From contig CM057130.1 of NCBI GenBank assembly GCA_029964075.1, forward strand, positions 682,001-746,000: 64,000 bases of DNA, given 5' to 3'. Positions 48,290 through 58,479 of this stretch are shown one piece after another. The notes beneath the pieces were generated by a model that worked only from the letters and a program-made list of their open reading frames with translations, did no database searches and had not been told where the DNA came from. The stretch's first letter is position 1. Every line of letters starts with the position of its first letter. Both the position numbers and the translations under genes were made by a program. This stretch comes from Patiria pectinifera (taxonomy: Eukaryota > Echinodermata > Asteroidea > Valvatida > Asterinidae).

Positions 48290-51200
48290 GTGAGTTAACT
48301 ATGATTAAGGGTGTACTTCGGTGCGAATCTGAGACATTGTGCCTGGGCGTTTTCCATTTTGCACGTAAAGTTTATGGGGGCGTGCATGGGATGTATTGCG
48401 GAATTACAGTTTTACTTCCTGTAGTGCTGGTGGAGATGTCGTTTCAGAAAGAGTGCATCAGCATTCACCATAGCGTCACTTTTTCATCATATTCAGCTTT
48501 TATGACAATCAATAATTGCAGGAGGGAAAAGCATGCCATTTTTGTTTTCATGTAAAACGTTAAAACCCATGAAAACTATGCACCAAATTTAGTTGATGAA
48601 CTGAAAACGAAATGAAAGAATTCCATACCTGATCATCACTGGACACCCCGTGCAAAAACCCTATGACTATGAGACTGGTCTGAGAAATCCTAAGCGTTCT
48701 CTCAGTAAATGCTTCAATATTTTCCTTGCTTTTATGCCTTGAGATGAAATAAAGTAAAGTAAACTTGAACTTGAAACTAATTTTTTCTTGACCTTTTACA
48801 TGTTTTAGGACATGTTATCGCTTTCTGACAGCAGATAAGTCACTGCAGGAAAAAGTAGTGATGTTCATTGTGGAATTCTTTCTGGCACAATCTCTCGACT
48901 TATTTTTGCTAATACAATTTTGATTGAAAAAAAAAATTAATCAGCTAACAGCATGTACATGTATTCATTACCATGGCATGGTTACGTTAAGAAAATATAA
49001 TGTCTATGACACAGCTAATTAGCAATGATACAGGTATAATTAATCATGCTTCAGAATTGTGATCCAAAACTCGTAGTGTGTAAATCTCCTTGACCATTAC
49101 TTGTTGACGGATGTATAAGATTTGAAAAGTACATTTTCAGGTTATTCGCTGAGCTCTGAATGTACCAAAAATGTCCAATTTGTAATGTCGGTGACGCTGG
49201 AATTGCCTGTATAACGTGTTCACTACATGGATACCGTGATTATGGTAGGCCTACAATTCTGAGTAAACGTTTAGTTTCTCAAATTTATCAGTTAAAGTGA
49301 ATGTACATCATTGGCTTTTGCTGTTATTTTTAAAAATGGATGGAATTGGGGGGGTTGGAAATATATAACAAATATTGTTACACTGACATGTTTGAGGTTT
49401 TGGGTTCGAAAATGCTATAAAAACCAAGAAAAACAATCATTTTTCTGTAGTCTGGTTCCCTGACTCCATATAAGAAGAAACAGAGCAGTTTACATACATT
49501 GGGGAATTGTAAGGTCAGGGAACCAGTCTAGCTGGCCTGCACCCGTTCATGAACATGTAACCAATAGCAAACAAAATTTGGACTGAAAAAAATGGTAAAT
49601 TTGGAGCAGTATTTGAAAAAAGCCAGTTTTTTCCAACGCTGATCGGCCGATCAGCGTTGGAAATTGATACAAAAATACCACTTTTCTTGAAAATGACAGT
49701 ATACCAGGTGCCATGATTTTACAGGATGCTTTAGACTGTCATTTACCAACATCCTAGTAAGGTATTTCGTAAAAACTTGGTAGTTTTATTTTTCGATGTT
49801 TGCAAATGTTGTATATTCCCTTTAATAAGTAGGACTATTTATTAATTAATAAGACAGTGCAGATGTCAGTAAAAAGTCTATTTCCATCTTATAGTAGATA
49901 TTCTAAACTCAAGCAAAACATCATTAATAATCTTTCAAGGACAAAATAGTCCACAACATTTAATGTATGAGCTTGAGAACTAACACTAGATTTGGTGCTT
50001 TATTTTGATGAAGTCCCAGATAAGATTTACAACTGTGCCAACTATTCTATACAAATACAGAAACAGGAAGTACATCTAACCAAGCATGAGAGTACACGTC
50101 ATTCATCCTGTGTATAATCACAGGCGTACATCTTGAAAATAAATAAATATACATAAAATATTGAAATCAAATGTATACAACTTTGGAACATGTAGAATTC
50201 AGAAATTATGTAAATACTGTGTGTTGTACGTGTAAATAAGTTCTGCAAACTATACGAAAACCAAAGGAGGTTTTGTGTTTAAAAAGACATTTAGTCATTA
50301 CATTGTAATACTAGACCTATACATTTATCATGTTTCCCAAACTGACAATATTCTTTGCATTTTCTGGTCATATCTGCAGGTACACAAAGATGGGCTTTGC
50401 TGGGAATACTGAGCCGCAGTTTATTATTCCCTCGGGTGGGTATTACATTTAATTATCTCTATTTGGTCAAGTAATCAACACTGACACTGATCACATTAAG
50501 GGTGACATTTTAGATCTATTAACCCTAACCCCTTAGGCCATTTTTGCTTGGAACCATCCTCAATCCTCCACAATCCTCCAAAATTGTGCACTTATGTTCA
50601 AGTGAAGGATACCCACTGCCTCTTAAGATGCATTCAAACACCATTCATCCTCAATCCCCCAAAATCAACTGAAACTGAATGTCCATGTGCCCTCAATCCT
50701 CCACAATCCTCCAAAATTGTATTTTGCATTCAGCCTCAATCCTCCAAAATCCTCCAAAACTGCCTGGAGGACTTGAAAATCGATTGAAATGTATCTTGAA
50801 AACGGAGAATAGGGCAGAAACAACCAGAAAACCACAAGGGAGTGCCTAAATAAAACATTAACCGTGCTGTATTTGAAATCATCCCAACTTTTTACTATTT
50901 TTGGTGCTAGTTAAAAATCATGAAAGTATTATATTGGGTTTGTTTCCCCTTAGCTATCGCCATCAAGGAGTCGGCCAAAGTGGGTGAGAAATCACAGCGT
51001 AGATTAGGCAAAGGTGTGGACGACTTAGATTTCTTCATCGGTGACGAAGCTATCGACAAGCCAAATTATGCATGCAAGGTCAGTCAGTAAAGTGATTGAA
51101 CTGAATTACCCTTTCATCACGATTTAGCAATTATCATGTTGACACGTTCTTGTTTTTAAAGTTGAACTAAGAAATTGACTGGAGTGATTCTTTGCTCAAC

Positions 51201-54200
51201 TTTTGAAATATTACTATCATGTACCTAGTCAGTTTCCCTTTGACTGATTTAGAAACAAAATATTTGAAAATCTGTTTTTGATACTGGTGGTAGTGTTTTG
51301 AATTTTTTTTACAAAATGATGTTTATGCACCATACAACAAGCAGTGCAATGTATTAATATTGCCCATGTGCAACATATTTGAATAAACATATTAAATCTT
51401 CGAATTGTTCCATAGTTCAGCCAATTATCAAAGTGTGCACCTGACTATTGATTTTTCCTGATTATCTAAATTAAATATCACCATTATATGACACAAGATT
51501 TGTTGACCTACGCAATGTGGAACATTGCCTTTTAAACCCAGTAACACTTGTATCATACTCTCATTATTATTATACCCTTGTTATTTCATTTTGTTTACCT
51601 CTTGGTGAATCTGTAAAACTGTACAATGCTTCGGTAGTGTCTCGTCCGGGCTTTTTGAAAAAAGGAAGGAGGTCCTTTTCCCCCTCAAGATGGTGGATGG
51701 AATCTTCCATTTTCTTGACTCTTTTGCCGATACATGTACTTTTGTGTCCAAAGGAGCCCTTACCCTTTCTACAAGAATTTTAACCTGCATACATACATCA
51801 TGTAGCTACAAGTTTGCGGGAAACAAATAAAAAGTCAAAATATGTTGCAAATGTATGGGCAGGAAAAAGGAAGCGGGATCTGATACACCGTGCCCTCTGG
51901 AGACATGTACACAAGAGGGAACAAAAGATTGTATACGTCTCCACAGGGCAATTTCTATAGATGAATACGTCTCCACAAGGTTTTCACACAATAGATATAT
52001 GGATTTTACTCAAAAACTAGGAATTTCCAAGGTCAAATTGCATGATCTGTTACAATATTAAAGAGTTTTAGTAAACATATATTAAACAAATTTCAGCCAA
52101 GGAAATTAATTCTGGTTAAAACAAGAACATTTTGAAACTTCTCTTTCAAACTCAAATACTTTACCACACGAGAACAAAGAAATGTCTCCACAAGGATACA
52201 AATTTCAGTATGTGTGCGGGTGCGTGTTTATTATTTGACTTGGTCTGACAGGCAGGGCACATTGGGGCGGTATAGGAACTCATGGGTTGATACCCTGTGG
52301 GCACATGCCATCCTCAACTTTGCCGTGCTTGCCATTGGCCCCTCTAGTGTAGGAATGGGATGTCCCGTGTCACATAAGTCAAAGCGCTAAATTGTATGAA
52401 GTTTGTTGTCTTTTACATCAATATGAAGTCTCGACTTGATCAAACTGGTTGTTTACTCTCATTTTGTAGTACCCTGTGCGTCATGGTATCGTGGATGACT
52501 GGGATCTGATGGAGAGGTTTCTTGAGCAGACCATCTTCAAGTATCTCAGGGCAGAACCTGAGGATCACTACTTCCTTCTGGTAAGTCAGTCAACATCTCC
52601 CCCCCCCAAAAAAAAGGGGGGGAGGGGATGAACACATATCAGCATACAGTGAAGGATTGTTAGGTGACTTTGTGAACTAGCAATTCATGGAGACCACGAG
52701 CAGTAAGCCAAGGACATTAACCCTAACCAGGTTATTTTGTTTAGGAACCCTGCCTAAACAAGAGCATGCAACAGTGGTCAAAGCCCGTTCATTGAAACAA
52801 GATACAACAGGTTAAAGTGCCAAAGTCTTACATGTACTTGTTCAGCAACAGGGTACAACAGTGGCACTGTTCAATGGGACTAGCTCTCATTGTTGTATGC
52901 AAGCATATGTTGGTTCAAGTAGCTTCAGGATTGACACAATTTTGGGGTTATAGGAAGCACAAATATAAAACTGTTAACCCTAACCTTCCCAAATCCTCCA
53001 AAATCCTCTTTGCAAAATGGAGGATTTTGCAGGATTGAGGCTATGTGGCAAAACTATGTGGCTGATTTTGGAGGATGCACTGTGTCAAGGTCTTGGGCCG
53101 GACCTTGTGTTGTTTATGCTCAGCCGTGCATAAATTTAGGTACTTGAAATCCTCTGCACTGCTCAAGGATGTCACTGGCTCTGCCTCAGGATATTGAGAG
53201 TGATTGCTGAAGGATTTTGCAGGATTAAGGCAGTGGTCTCCCTTCCAAGGACCACATTCAAGAAGTAAGAATTGCTGTATGCAATTTTGACATGGAGGCA
53301 GTCAGGGAATTTTGCAGGATTGAGGTTGCATCCTAGCAAAAATATCTACGGAGTTAGGGTTTAGCAGTTTCCCCTAACAAACCTTACACTTTTTGTTTAC
53401 TCTCCCCCTGTCTCTGTCTGTAGACGGAACCTCCTCTCAATACGCCGGAGAACCGTGAATACACAGCAGAAATCATGTTTGAAACTTTCAACGTTCCAGG
53501 ATTGTATATAGCCGTCCAGGTAATGTTAAGTCGAATTGGAAGATTAGTTGTTATAGGATATATACCATTCCTCATTAATGGCCATATTCAATTACAACAA
53601 AGAGAGGCAGAAACTAACACAATACATTGTATAATGGCTTTAGCTTTTGTATTTGCATGTGCAAGGCAGATTGCAATTGTAGGTCATACCATGCACCCCT
53701 TCCTCCTAATATTGTTACAGAAATCTTCACTGATCCAGACATTTTAAAAGAATACACTGAAAGTTGACTAAATCTCAGTGTGTGATGCAAAATAAAATGA
53801 CGCTAAGATGCCAGTAACCCAAATTGACTTCGAGAATGGATGTAACTCGACTCAGCTCCACTCGACTTGATACGATTCAACCTTGCTCAGCTAGCAACTC
53901 AACTCGACTTGAGTCACTGCCTTGGAATGACTCAACTCAAGTTGAATCACAAAGTTCAGTGACATGTTACAACAAGGAGTACAAGGGTCAGAGTGCAAGG
54001 GTTAATCATGATATTGTTTTCTTGTAGGCTGTGTTAGCTCTGGCTGCCTCCTGGACATCACGGCAAGTTGGTGAACGTACCCTGACAGGTACCGTCATTG
54101 ACAGTGGAGATGGAGTCACTCACGTCATCCCTGTGGTAAGTTGAAGCCTTACACTTAGCATTTGAAAATCTCAACTCAATTTCGGACGAGTGCCTGCTGC

Positions 54201-57200
54201 AAGCGGAATTAATTCATTGTTTATTGCAACTGTTTTTCTTATTGTGTACCTCCCAAACACAGGCTGAGGGTTATGTTATCGGCAGTTGTATCAAGCACAT
54301 TCCCATTGCTGGTCGAGACATCACATACTTCGTACAGCAGCTGCTCCGTGAACGAGAGACTGGTATCCCGCCAGAGCAGTCACTGGAGACCGCCAAGGCA
54401 ATCAAGGTAGCTCTAGGTTTTTATTAACTTTTTAACTAGTTAACGAACTAAACCCGGTTAAAGGTAGCAGTCTCTGGAGACTGCCAAGGCAATCAATAAA
54501 CTGTATAAATCTGTATTTATCTGTTGATAAACTGTATAAATCTTGATAACTAGGTAACTAAACCTGGTTAAAGCCAGCAACCTGTGGAGATTGCCAAGGC
54601 AATCAAGGTAGCTCTTGATGTCGTAAACCGTTTAAGCCTTGTTAACTAAACTACTTAACCTGGTCAAACAAACTCTGTGGTATTCCTGAAGGACTGGGGA
54701 ATCAATCTAGGTCATAGGTTGCAGAGCTCTGTATTCTTGTAGTCTTCACTATCAAACTCATGATCCAGTGGGTTCATGTTATGAAATGAATATAGATTTA
54801 CCCTAAATATCTAGGTATTTTTGACTCCTGGATCTTTCAACATACACCATTAAGAAGAAATTAAAGAAATCAATGGTAAATTCATTGTACTTCCATTGCT
54901 TTGGGGCCATTAAGCCCTGTGTAAATTCTTGATGGATGGGTACTACATTCCTCAACCCTTCAAAATCCTCCAACACCCCCTGGTTGATTTTGACAGTTCT
55001 TGGAGGGTAAGAGTTGATAGAATGATATCCCCATTCATACCTAACTTTGTTGTGCAGGAACGATGGGGCTACATCTGCCCAGACATAGCCAAGGAGTTCA
55101 CCAAGTACGACACTGACCCCGGCAAGTGGATGAAGAAATACGATGGAATCAACGCTGTCACCAAGAAGCCTTTCTCTGCGGATGTTGGGTATGAGCGTTT
55201 CCTTGGACCCGAGGTCTTCTTCCATCCAGAGGTTGGTCCAACTCTATGCACTGCAAGGCTTTATAAAGTCAGCTTTTAAGAATTTGGTATCCAAAAGTGC
55301 ATTTTGTTAATTATTTAGTATTTGCACGTTCAAACTTGGATTTGATTGAATATTTTAAATGCGCCAATATAGTTTTACATGCACCAGACTGTTGTGTGTG
55401 CTGGTCAGGAATGAGTCTCTCTCAGATTACGTCACTTCCTACAGATTGTCACGTGCAACCGCATTTTGGGCATCAAGTTTTTCATGATACGCATCGGCTG
55501 CGCCGTATTTGGAAGAAATTGCTAGCAACATGCGTACTTGTTTAGAACATTTTGCACACTGCGCGCACACGCCCCTGATGGCGTTGAACACACAGTTGTA
55601 AAAATCACAAGTGTAAAGTGATTGTTAACAAAAGGGTTATTCCAATTGCAAAAAGGATATTTGCATATTTGGTGGATAATCGAATATTTGAATATTTGGT
55701 ATATTCAACACAAACAGTATGATTAATTATGAAAGAAGAAGATAATAATAACTTAAAATTTATATTGCGCTATTGCCATTTTTTAAATGATCAAAAGCGC
55801 ATAACATACGACAAAATAAAGTGGATATGTGACATTCGAGTTCAACACAGGTTTTTGTGCTGCTGTAAGGAATGTATGGCCGTTAAAAAAAATGCCAATA
55901 CTGCCATCAGGAATTTTTATGTACTTTTCAAAAATCTTGAATTACTCTTGTTTACTTTCTGACAGTTCTCCAACCCTGACTTCACAACTCCCATCTCAGA
56001 GACTGTGGACATTGTCATCCAGAATTGCCCCATTGATGTCAGGAGGCCTTTGTACAAGGTCGGTTACTAGTTTTAATCAAAAGAAGAAAAAGTTGCGTTC
56101 ATCTTATTTAAATTCATTGTAACTGGAATGAAGCCTGTCAGTTTAAAACCAAAGTTTTACATTTTAGTAAAAGGCAGTTCATGAACTATCAGCACAGGGT
56201 TCCCAAAACAGAATTTATTTTTCAAAGAGAAACTAAAGCTGATATCTGAATTTCATGGAGAAACTAGATTTTTTTTCCCCGCAAAATTACTGGCACCAAT
56301 AACAATTGGATGAGATGGGTCAGAGTTTATCTATCGCAAATGACAGTGCGATTGGTAATCTATTTGTACTGAGCAAAATGTTTTGTGCTTATTTTTTTTT
56401 GGTGATAATCAGAACTTCCTTTTAATTGGTCCCAGATTTAACAAATCTTTTGATGGAAGTATTACGTGAATGAAATCTGTCCTCTTTTACTAGAATATTG
56501 TACTGTCCGGAGGATCTACAATGTTCCGTGACTTTGGACGCAGACTACAGAGGGATGTCAAACGAATTGTGGACGCCCGTCTGAAAATCAGTGAGGAGCT
56601 CAGTGGCGGAAGAATCAAGGTTTGTGGCTTTTCCTAAATGGATTCGCATTTGTCACTATTCAATACTGGTTATAAATTGTCTGAATCGACACTTTTGCTG
56701 CTATTCCTTCATTTTTGACAGCTGCAGCGGTGGCTGCACTTGCAGGAAAGGACTGGCAGCGTTAGGGAATCATAAAACAAATTCCAGTCTTGAATGAAGA
56801 CCAGCAACATCCATAGAATAGCCATAAACAAAAGTGCAAGTTTCGGGTCCTAGCCTTGAACTGTGCCCAGAAGATAATCGCTTGACTAGTCTCTTATCAG
56901 CCGCTTGATTTTTTCTCCACAGCCAAAGCCCATTGAGGCTCAGGTTATCAGCCATCACATGCAGCGCTACGCCGTCTGGTTTGGAGGTAGTATGCTGGCA
57001 TCAACGGTAAGTCGTGACATTGGAAAAAGTAGTAGATGTTTGTGATTTGATTCATGAAACCCCTTAACCTGGTGAAAACTTGGTTATACCATTAGCACAT
57101 AAAACGCTCTCCCTTAGATTGATTTTATGTTTTTTGTTCAACAACCTTCACATCAAAAGTTTTAGGGCGGTAAAAATAAGATTATGCTAGGGCTCTGTGT

Positions 57201-58040
57201 GCCAACAAGAAACGTTGCTTTTGGATCACTGTCAAGAGCCTACTGGACAGGACACACCTTGTTCCTGTACTGGTTTGCGTATTGGTTCACGCGTGTATAG
57301 TGCGAAGTACCCACGACTTATTTCATTCTGAATATGCACAACGCCATAGCATCTTTGCTTGAGCGCCAGGCGTCATTGCCAATGAATTTGAATGTCTCTC
57401 CTAGTGGTCTCCCCCAACTCTCCCTTTCTTACTGTTGAGGGGGTACTAGTGCACGGAGCACATGGCTTTCATGAGGGCAAAACAGATGTAAAGACTATTA
57501 GGTCGTGTCCGAAACAGGCTTCCAGAGCTACGGCTACGTCTATTGTCAGCGCGTCCCCGCGTATTTTCAATCGCAGACTAGACCTTTATATAATCTCAGA
57601 ATCTAGCATGTTTATTGGAAAGCTTTCTTCATGACAGGAAATCCAGGCCCCTCGAAAGTCAATTTAAGTTCTGTATCCTCCGAGAGAGAACAATGAACAG
57701 GCATGCAACTGGAAATTTAGAAAAATATGAGGAAGTTCCAAACCGCACAAGACTTTGTACAGTGTTTTTTCAACTTGTAATTGCATTCATGAGTAGTAAA
57801 AAACGAGGAAATCAGCGGATCCGAGGAAACGGTGCATATCTGAATGAAAGAAATGTGTGGAAGGAAAAATCAAATTCTCAGAAAATTCACTCGATATGTG
57901 ATTTCACTCATAGTTTATATCTTTCTTTTTTCATCTTTCCACAGCCTGAATTCTACCAAGTGTGTCACACGAAGGCGGATTATGACGAACATGGCCCCAG
58001 CATTTGCCGACACAACCCTGTCTTTGGTGTGATGTCATAG
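48246..58040 (+). CDS. ACTR3: Actin-related protein 3, complete gene, 12 coding exons
   Basis: Arp3, with Arp2 one of the two actin-like subunits of the Arp2/3 complex, which nucleates branched actin filaments in the cytoplasm. Exons: 48246-48289, 50380-50435, 50954-51078, 52470-52580, 53424-53519, 54028-54135, 54263-54406, 55058-55231, 55966-56058, 56494-56619, 56923-57006 and 57945-58040. All introns are GT-AG. They sum to 1257 bases, 418 residues plus TAG, the same length as human Arp3. The actin ATP-binding elements are present: phosphate loop 1 (DPGTG, residues 11-15), phosphate loop 2 (DSGDG, 169-173), the adenosine motif LSGGSTMF (321-328) and WFGGS (378-382). The start is the conserved MAGRLPACV. 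Introns 1 and 2 are in phases 2 and 1; all the others are phase 0. Several introns carry mobile elements. Nothing in the coding frame is broken. Confidence 0.98.
48290..50379 (+). other. ACTR3 intron 1
   Basis: 2.1 kb, containing the full-length TTAA MITE at 49292-49825 and a TAGGCCTA octamer at 49246-49253. A 84-codon frame at 48301-48555 is not supported. Confidence 0.9.
49292..49825 (+). mobile_element. TTAA-type MITE (family T), full-length copy
   Basis: 534 bp with TTAA at both ends. The right end, read inward, is TTAAAGGGAATATACAACAT and the left is a diverged version, TTAAAGTGAATGTACATCAT. TTAA target sites and TTAAAGG ends are typical of Kolobok/T2-type MITEs known from animals such as Xenopus. 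Inside is an inverted pair CTGGTTCCCTGAC / GTCAGGGAACCAG and a perfect palindrome of 34 bases at 49630-49663. No transposase. Confidence 0.88.
50380..50435 (+). CDS. ACT3R: ACTR3 exon 2
   Basis: Residues 15-34, completing the phosphate-binding loop 1 and reading [18 protein letters not shown]. Acceptor ATCTGCAG, donor G|GTGGGT, phase 1. Confidence 0.95.
50519..50795 (+). mobile_element. MITE with telomere-like end (family C), partial copy
   Basis: Begins TTAACCCTAACCCCTTAGGC, like the left ends of the copies at 9077 and 52974. The interior repeats the block CCTCAATCCTCCA.AATCCTCCAAAA at least three times. The right end is not defined. It lies in ACTR3 intron 2. Confidence 0.65.
50954..51078 (+). 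CDS. ACTR3: ACTR3 exon 3
   Basis: Residues 34-75, the subdomain-2 region with [13 protein letters not shown] at 54-66. Acceptor TTTCCCCTTAG, donor AAG|GTCAGT, phase 0. Confidence 0.95.
52470..52580 (+). CDS. ACTR3: ACTR3 exon 4
   Basis: Residues 76-112, [17 protein letters not shown] onward to DHYFLL. Acceptor ATTTTGTAG, donor CTG|GTAAGT. Confidence 0.97.
52974..53363 (+). mobile_element. MITE with telomere-like ends (family C), second full copy
   Basis: Starts TTAACCCTAACCTTCCC and ends GGAGTTAGGGTTTA. The interior contains CTTGGGCCGGACCTTGTG and several GGAGGATTTTG / TTTTGCAGGATTGAGG blocks, in the orientation opposite to the copy at 9077-9508. A solo end TTAACCCTAACC also occurs at 52717. 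It lies in ACTR3 intron 4, about 60 bp upstream of exon 5. Confidence 0.8.
53424..53519 (+). CDS. ACTR3: ACTR3 exon 5
   Basis: Residues 113-144, [19 protein letters not shown] to YIAVQ, strongly conserved in the Arp3/actin family. Acceptor TGTCTGTAG, donor CAG|GTAATG. Confidence 0.97.
53826..53952 (+). repeat. Degenerate ACTCRACTTGA low-complexity tract
   Basis: Many diverged copies of ACTCGACTT and ACTCAACT, partly in inverted orientation, in ACTR3 intron 5. Confidence 0.6.
54028..54135 (+). CDS. ACTR3: ACTR3 exon 6
   Basis: Residues 145-180, including phosphate loop 2 DSGDGVTHV at 169-177; Asp-172 is the conserved nucleotide-site residue. Acceptor TTTTCTTGTAG, donor GTG|GTAAGT. Confidence 0.97.
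54263..54406 (+). CDS. ACTR3: ACTR3 exon 7
   Basis: Residues 181-228, [17 protein letters not shown] through [10 protein letters not shown]. Acceptor CAAACACAG, donor AAG|GTAGCT. Its last 30 or so bases are copied twice in the following intron. Confidence 0.97.
54375..54668 (+). repeat. Partial triplication of exon 7 end plus intron 7 start
   Basis: The segment from AGCAGTCACTGGAGACCGCC through the donor and about 60 intron bases (ending AACTAAACCCGGTTAAA) appears three times, starting at 54375 (the real exon), 54466 and 54576. Copy 2 has lost the donor. Copy 3 keeps AAG|GTAGCTCT at 54605-54613. Reading on from exon 7 into the intron meets TAA within seven codons, so use of the copy-3 donor would truncate Arp3. 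Confidence 0.9.
54920..54995 (+). mobile_element. Remnant of family C MITE in intron 7
   Basis: CCTTCAAAATCCTCCAACACC and the nearby TTCTTGGAGGGT match the interior motifs of the family C elements; ends are missing. Confidence 0.4.
55058..55231 (+). CDS. ACTR3: ACTR3 exon 8
   Basis: Residues 229-286, containing an Arp3-type insertion relative to actin ([20 protein letters not shown]) and ending [16 protein letters not shown]. Acceptor TTTGTTGTGCAG, donor GAG|GTTGGT. Confidence 0.97.
55966..56058 (+). CDS. ACTR3: ACTR3 exon 9
   Basis: Residues 287-317, [18 protein letters not shown] to RRPLYK. Acceptor TTTCTGACAG, donor AAG|GTCGGT. Confidence 0.97.
56494..56619 (+). CDS. ACTR3: ACTR3 exon 10
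   Basis: Residues 318-359. It starts with [11 protein letters not shown], the adenosine-binding motif, and ends EELSGGRIK. Acceptor CTTTTACTAG, donor AAG|GTTTGT. Confidence 0.97.
56923..57006 (+). CDS. ACTR3: ACTR3 exon 11
   Basis: Residues 360-387, [16 protein letters not shown] then [10 protein letters not shown]. Acceptor TTTTTTCTCCACAG, donor ACG|GTAAGT. Confidence 0.97.
57262..57442 (-). repeat. Dispersed repeat family D, copy 2
   Basis: Reverse-orientation match to 10311-10500, lying in ACTR3 intron 11. Shared blocks include CCCCCAACTCTCCCTTTCTT and TATAGTGCGAAGTA. Confidence 0.7.
57699..57846 (+). repeat. Dispersed repeat family E, copy 2
   Basis: Same-orientation match to 14801-14955, in ACTR3 intron 11 about 100 bp before exon 12. 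The 141-codon frame running from here into exon 12 is a read-through of the acceptor, not an alternative protein I would support. Confidence 0.7.
57945..58040 (+). CDS. ACTR3: ACTR3 exon 12, C-terminus and stop
   Basis: Residues 388-418, [20 protein letters not shown] to FGVMS, then TAG. The acceptor TTTCATCTTTCCACAG is strong. Confidence 0.97.
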   Translation, partial: PEFYQVCHTKADYDEHGPSICRHNPVFGVMS

Positions 58041-58428
58041 ACAGCCACCAACCGACGACAGAAGAATTGTCTCTGAATGGGTGGGTGGTACCAGAAAGAA
58101 ACCTTTTTTTATACAGATGGTCTAAAAGTGCAATGGATGTATGCAGCATTGCCACCGTAGGTCAGGTGTACTCTCAGACATTGAAAAGGAAAAAATAGGG
58201 TTTTTTGTAATCCAACAAACTTGGTTCAGGGCTTGAACTTGCAGTCAACTACTTGAAAATTGTTGTAAAATTTGATTTTGTTGGTGGCGGTGAAAGTTGA
58301 TATCTGAGGTGTTGAAATTTTTCCTTTTTGTAAAAACTTCGGCATTATAGGAAAAACAAACATTTTTTTTGGGGGGGGGGAGGAGGGGGATCTTATTGAA
58401 TAGTCATCTTTGTCTTGTTCCCCTTCAG

Positions 58429-58479
58429 CTGGCATATATGACTCTGAATAATGTCAGAGCACCCGACTATCCTATGAAG
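58429..58479 (+). CDS. Possible 51-nt cassette or alternative exon
   Basis: A pyrimidine-rich tract ending TTGTTCCCCTTCAG precedes 17 open codons, LAYMTLNNVRAPDYPMK, which end at AAG|GTCAGC. It is in phase 0, the phase of the ACTR3 exon 11 donor, so an isoform skipping exon 12 is formally possible. Nothing in Arp3 of other animals corresponds to it. It may be chance. Confidence 0.2.

Noticed and set aside
54803..55225. A 140-codon minus-strand frame opposite ACTR3 exon 8
   Set aside because: It is the antisense shadow of a strongly conserved coding exon and adjoining intron.
57615..58040. A 141-codon frame running into ACTR3 exon 12
   Set aside because: It is intron sequence (including a dispersed repeat) read through the acceptor; exon 12 itself is fixed by homology and phase.
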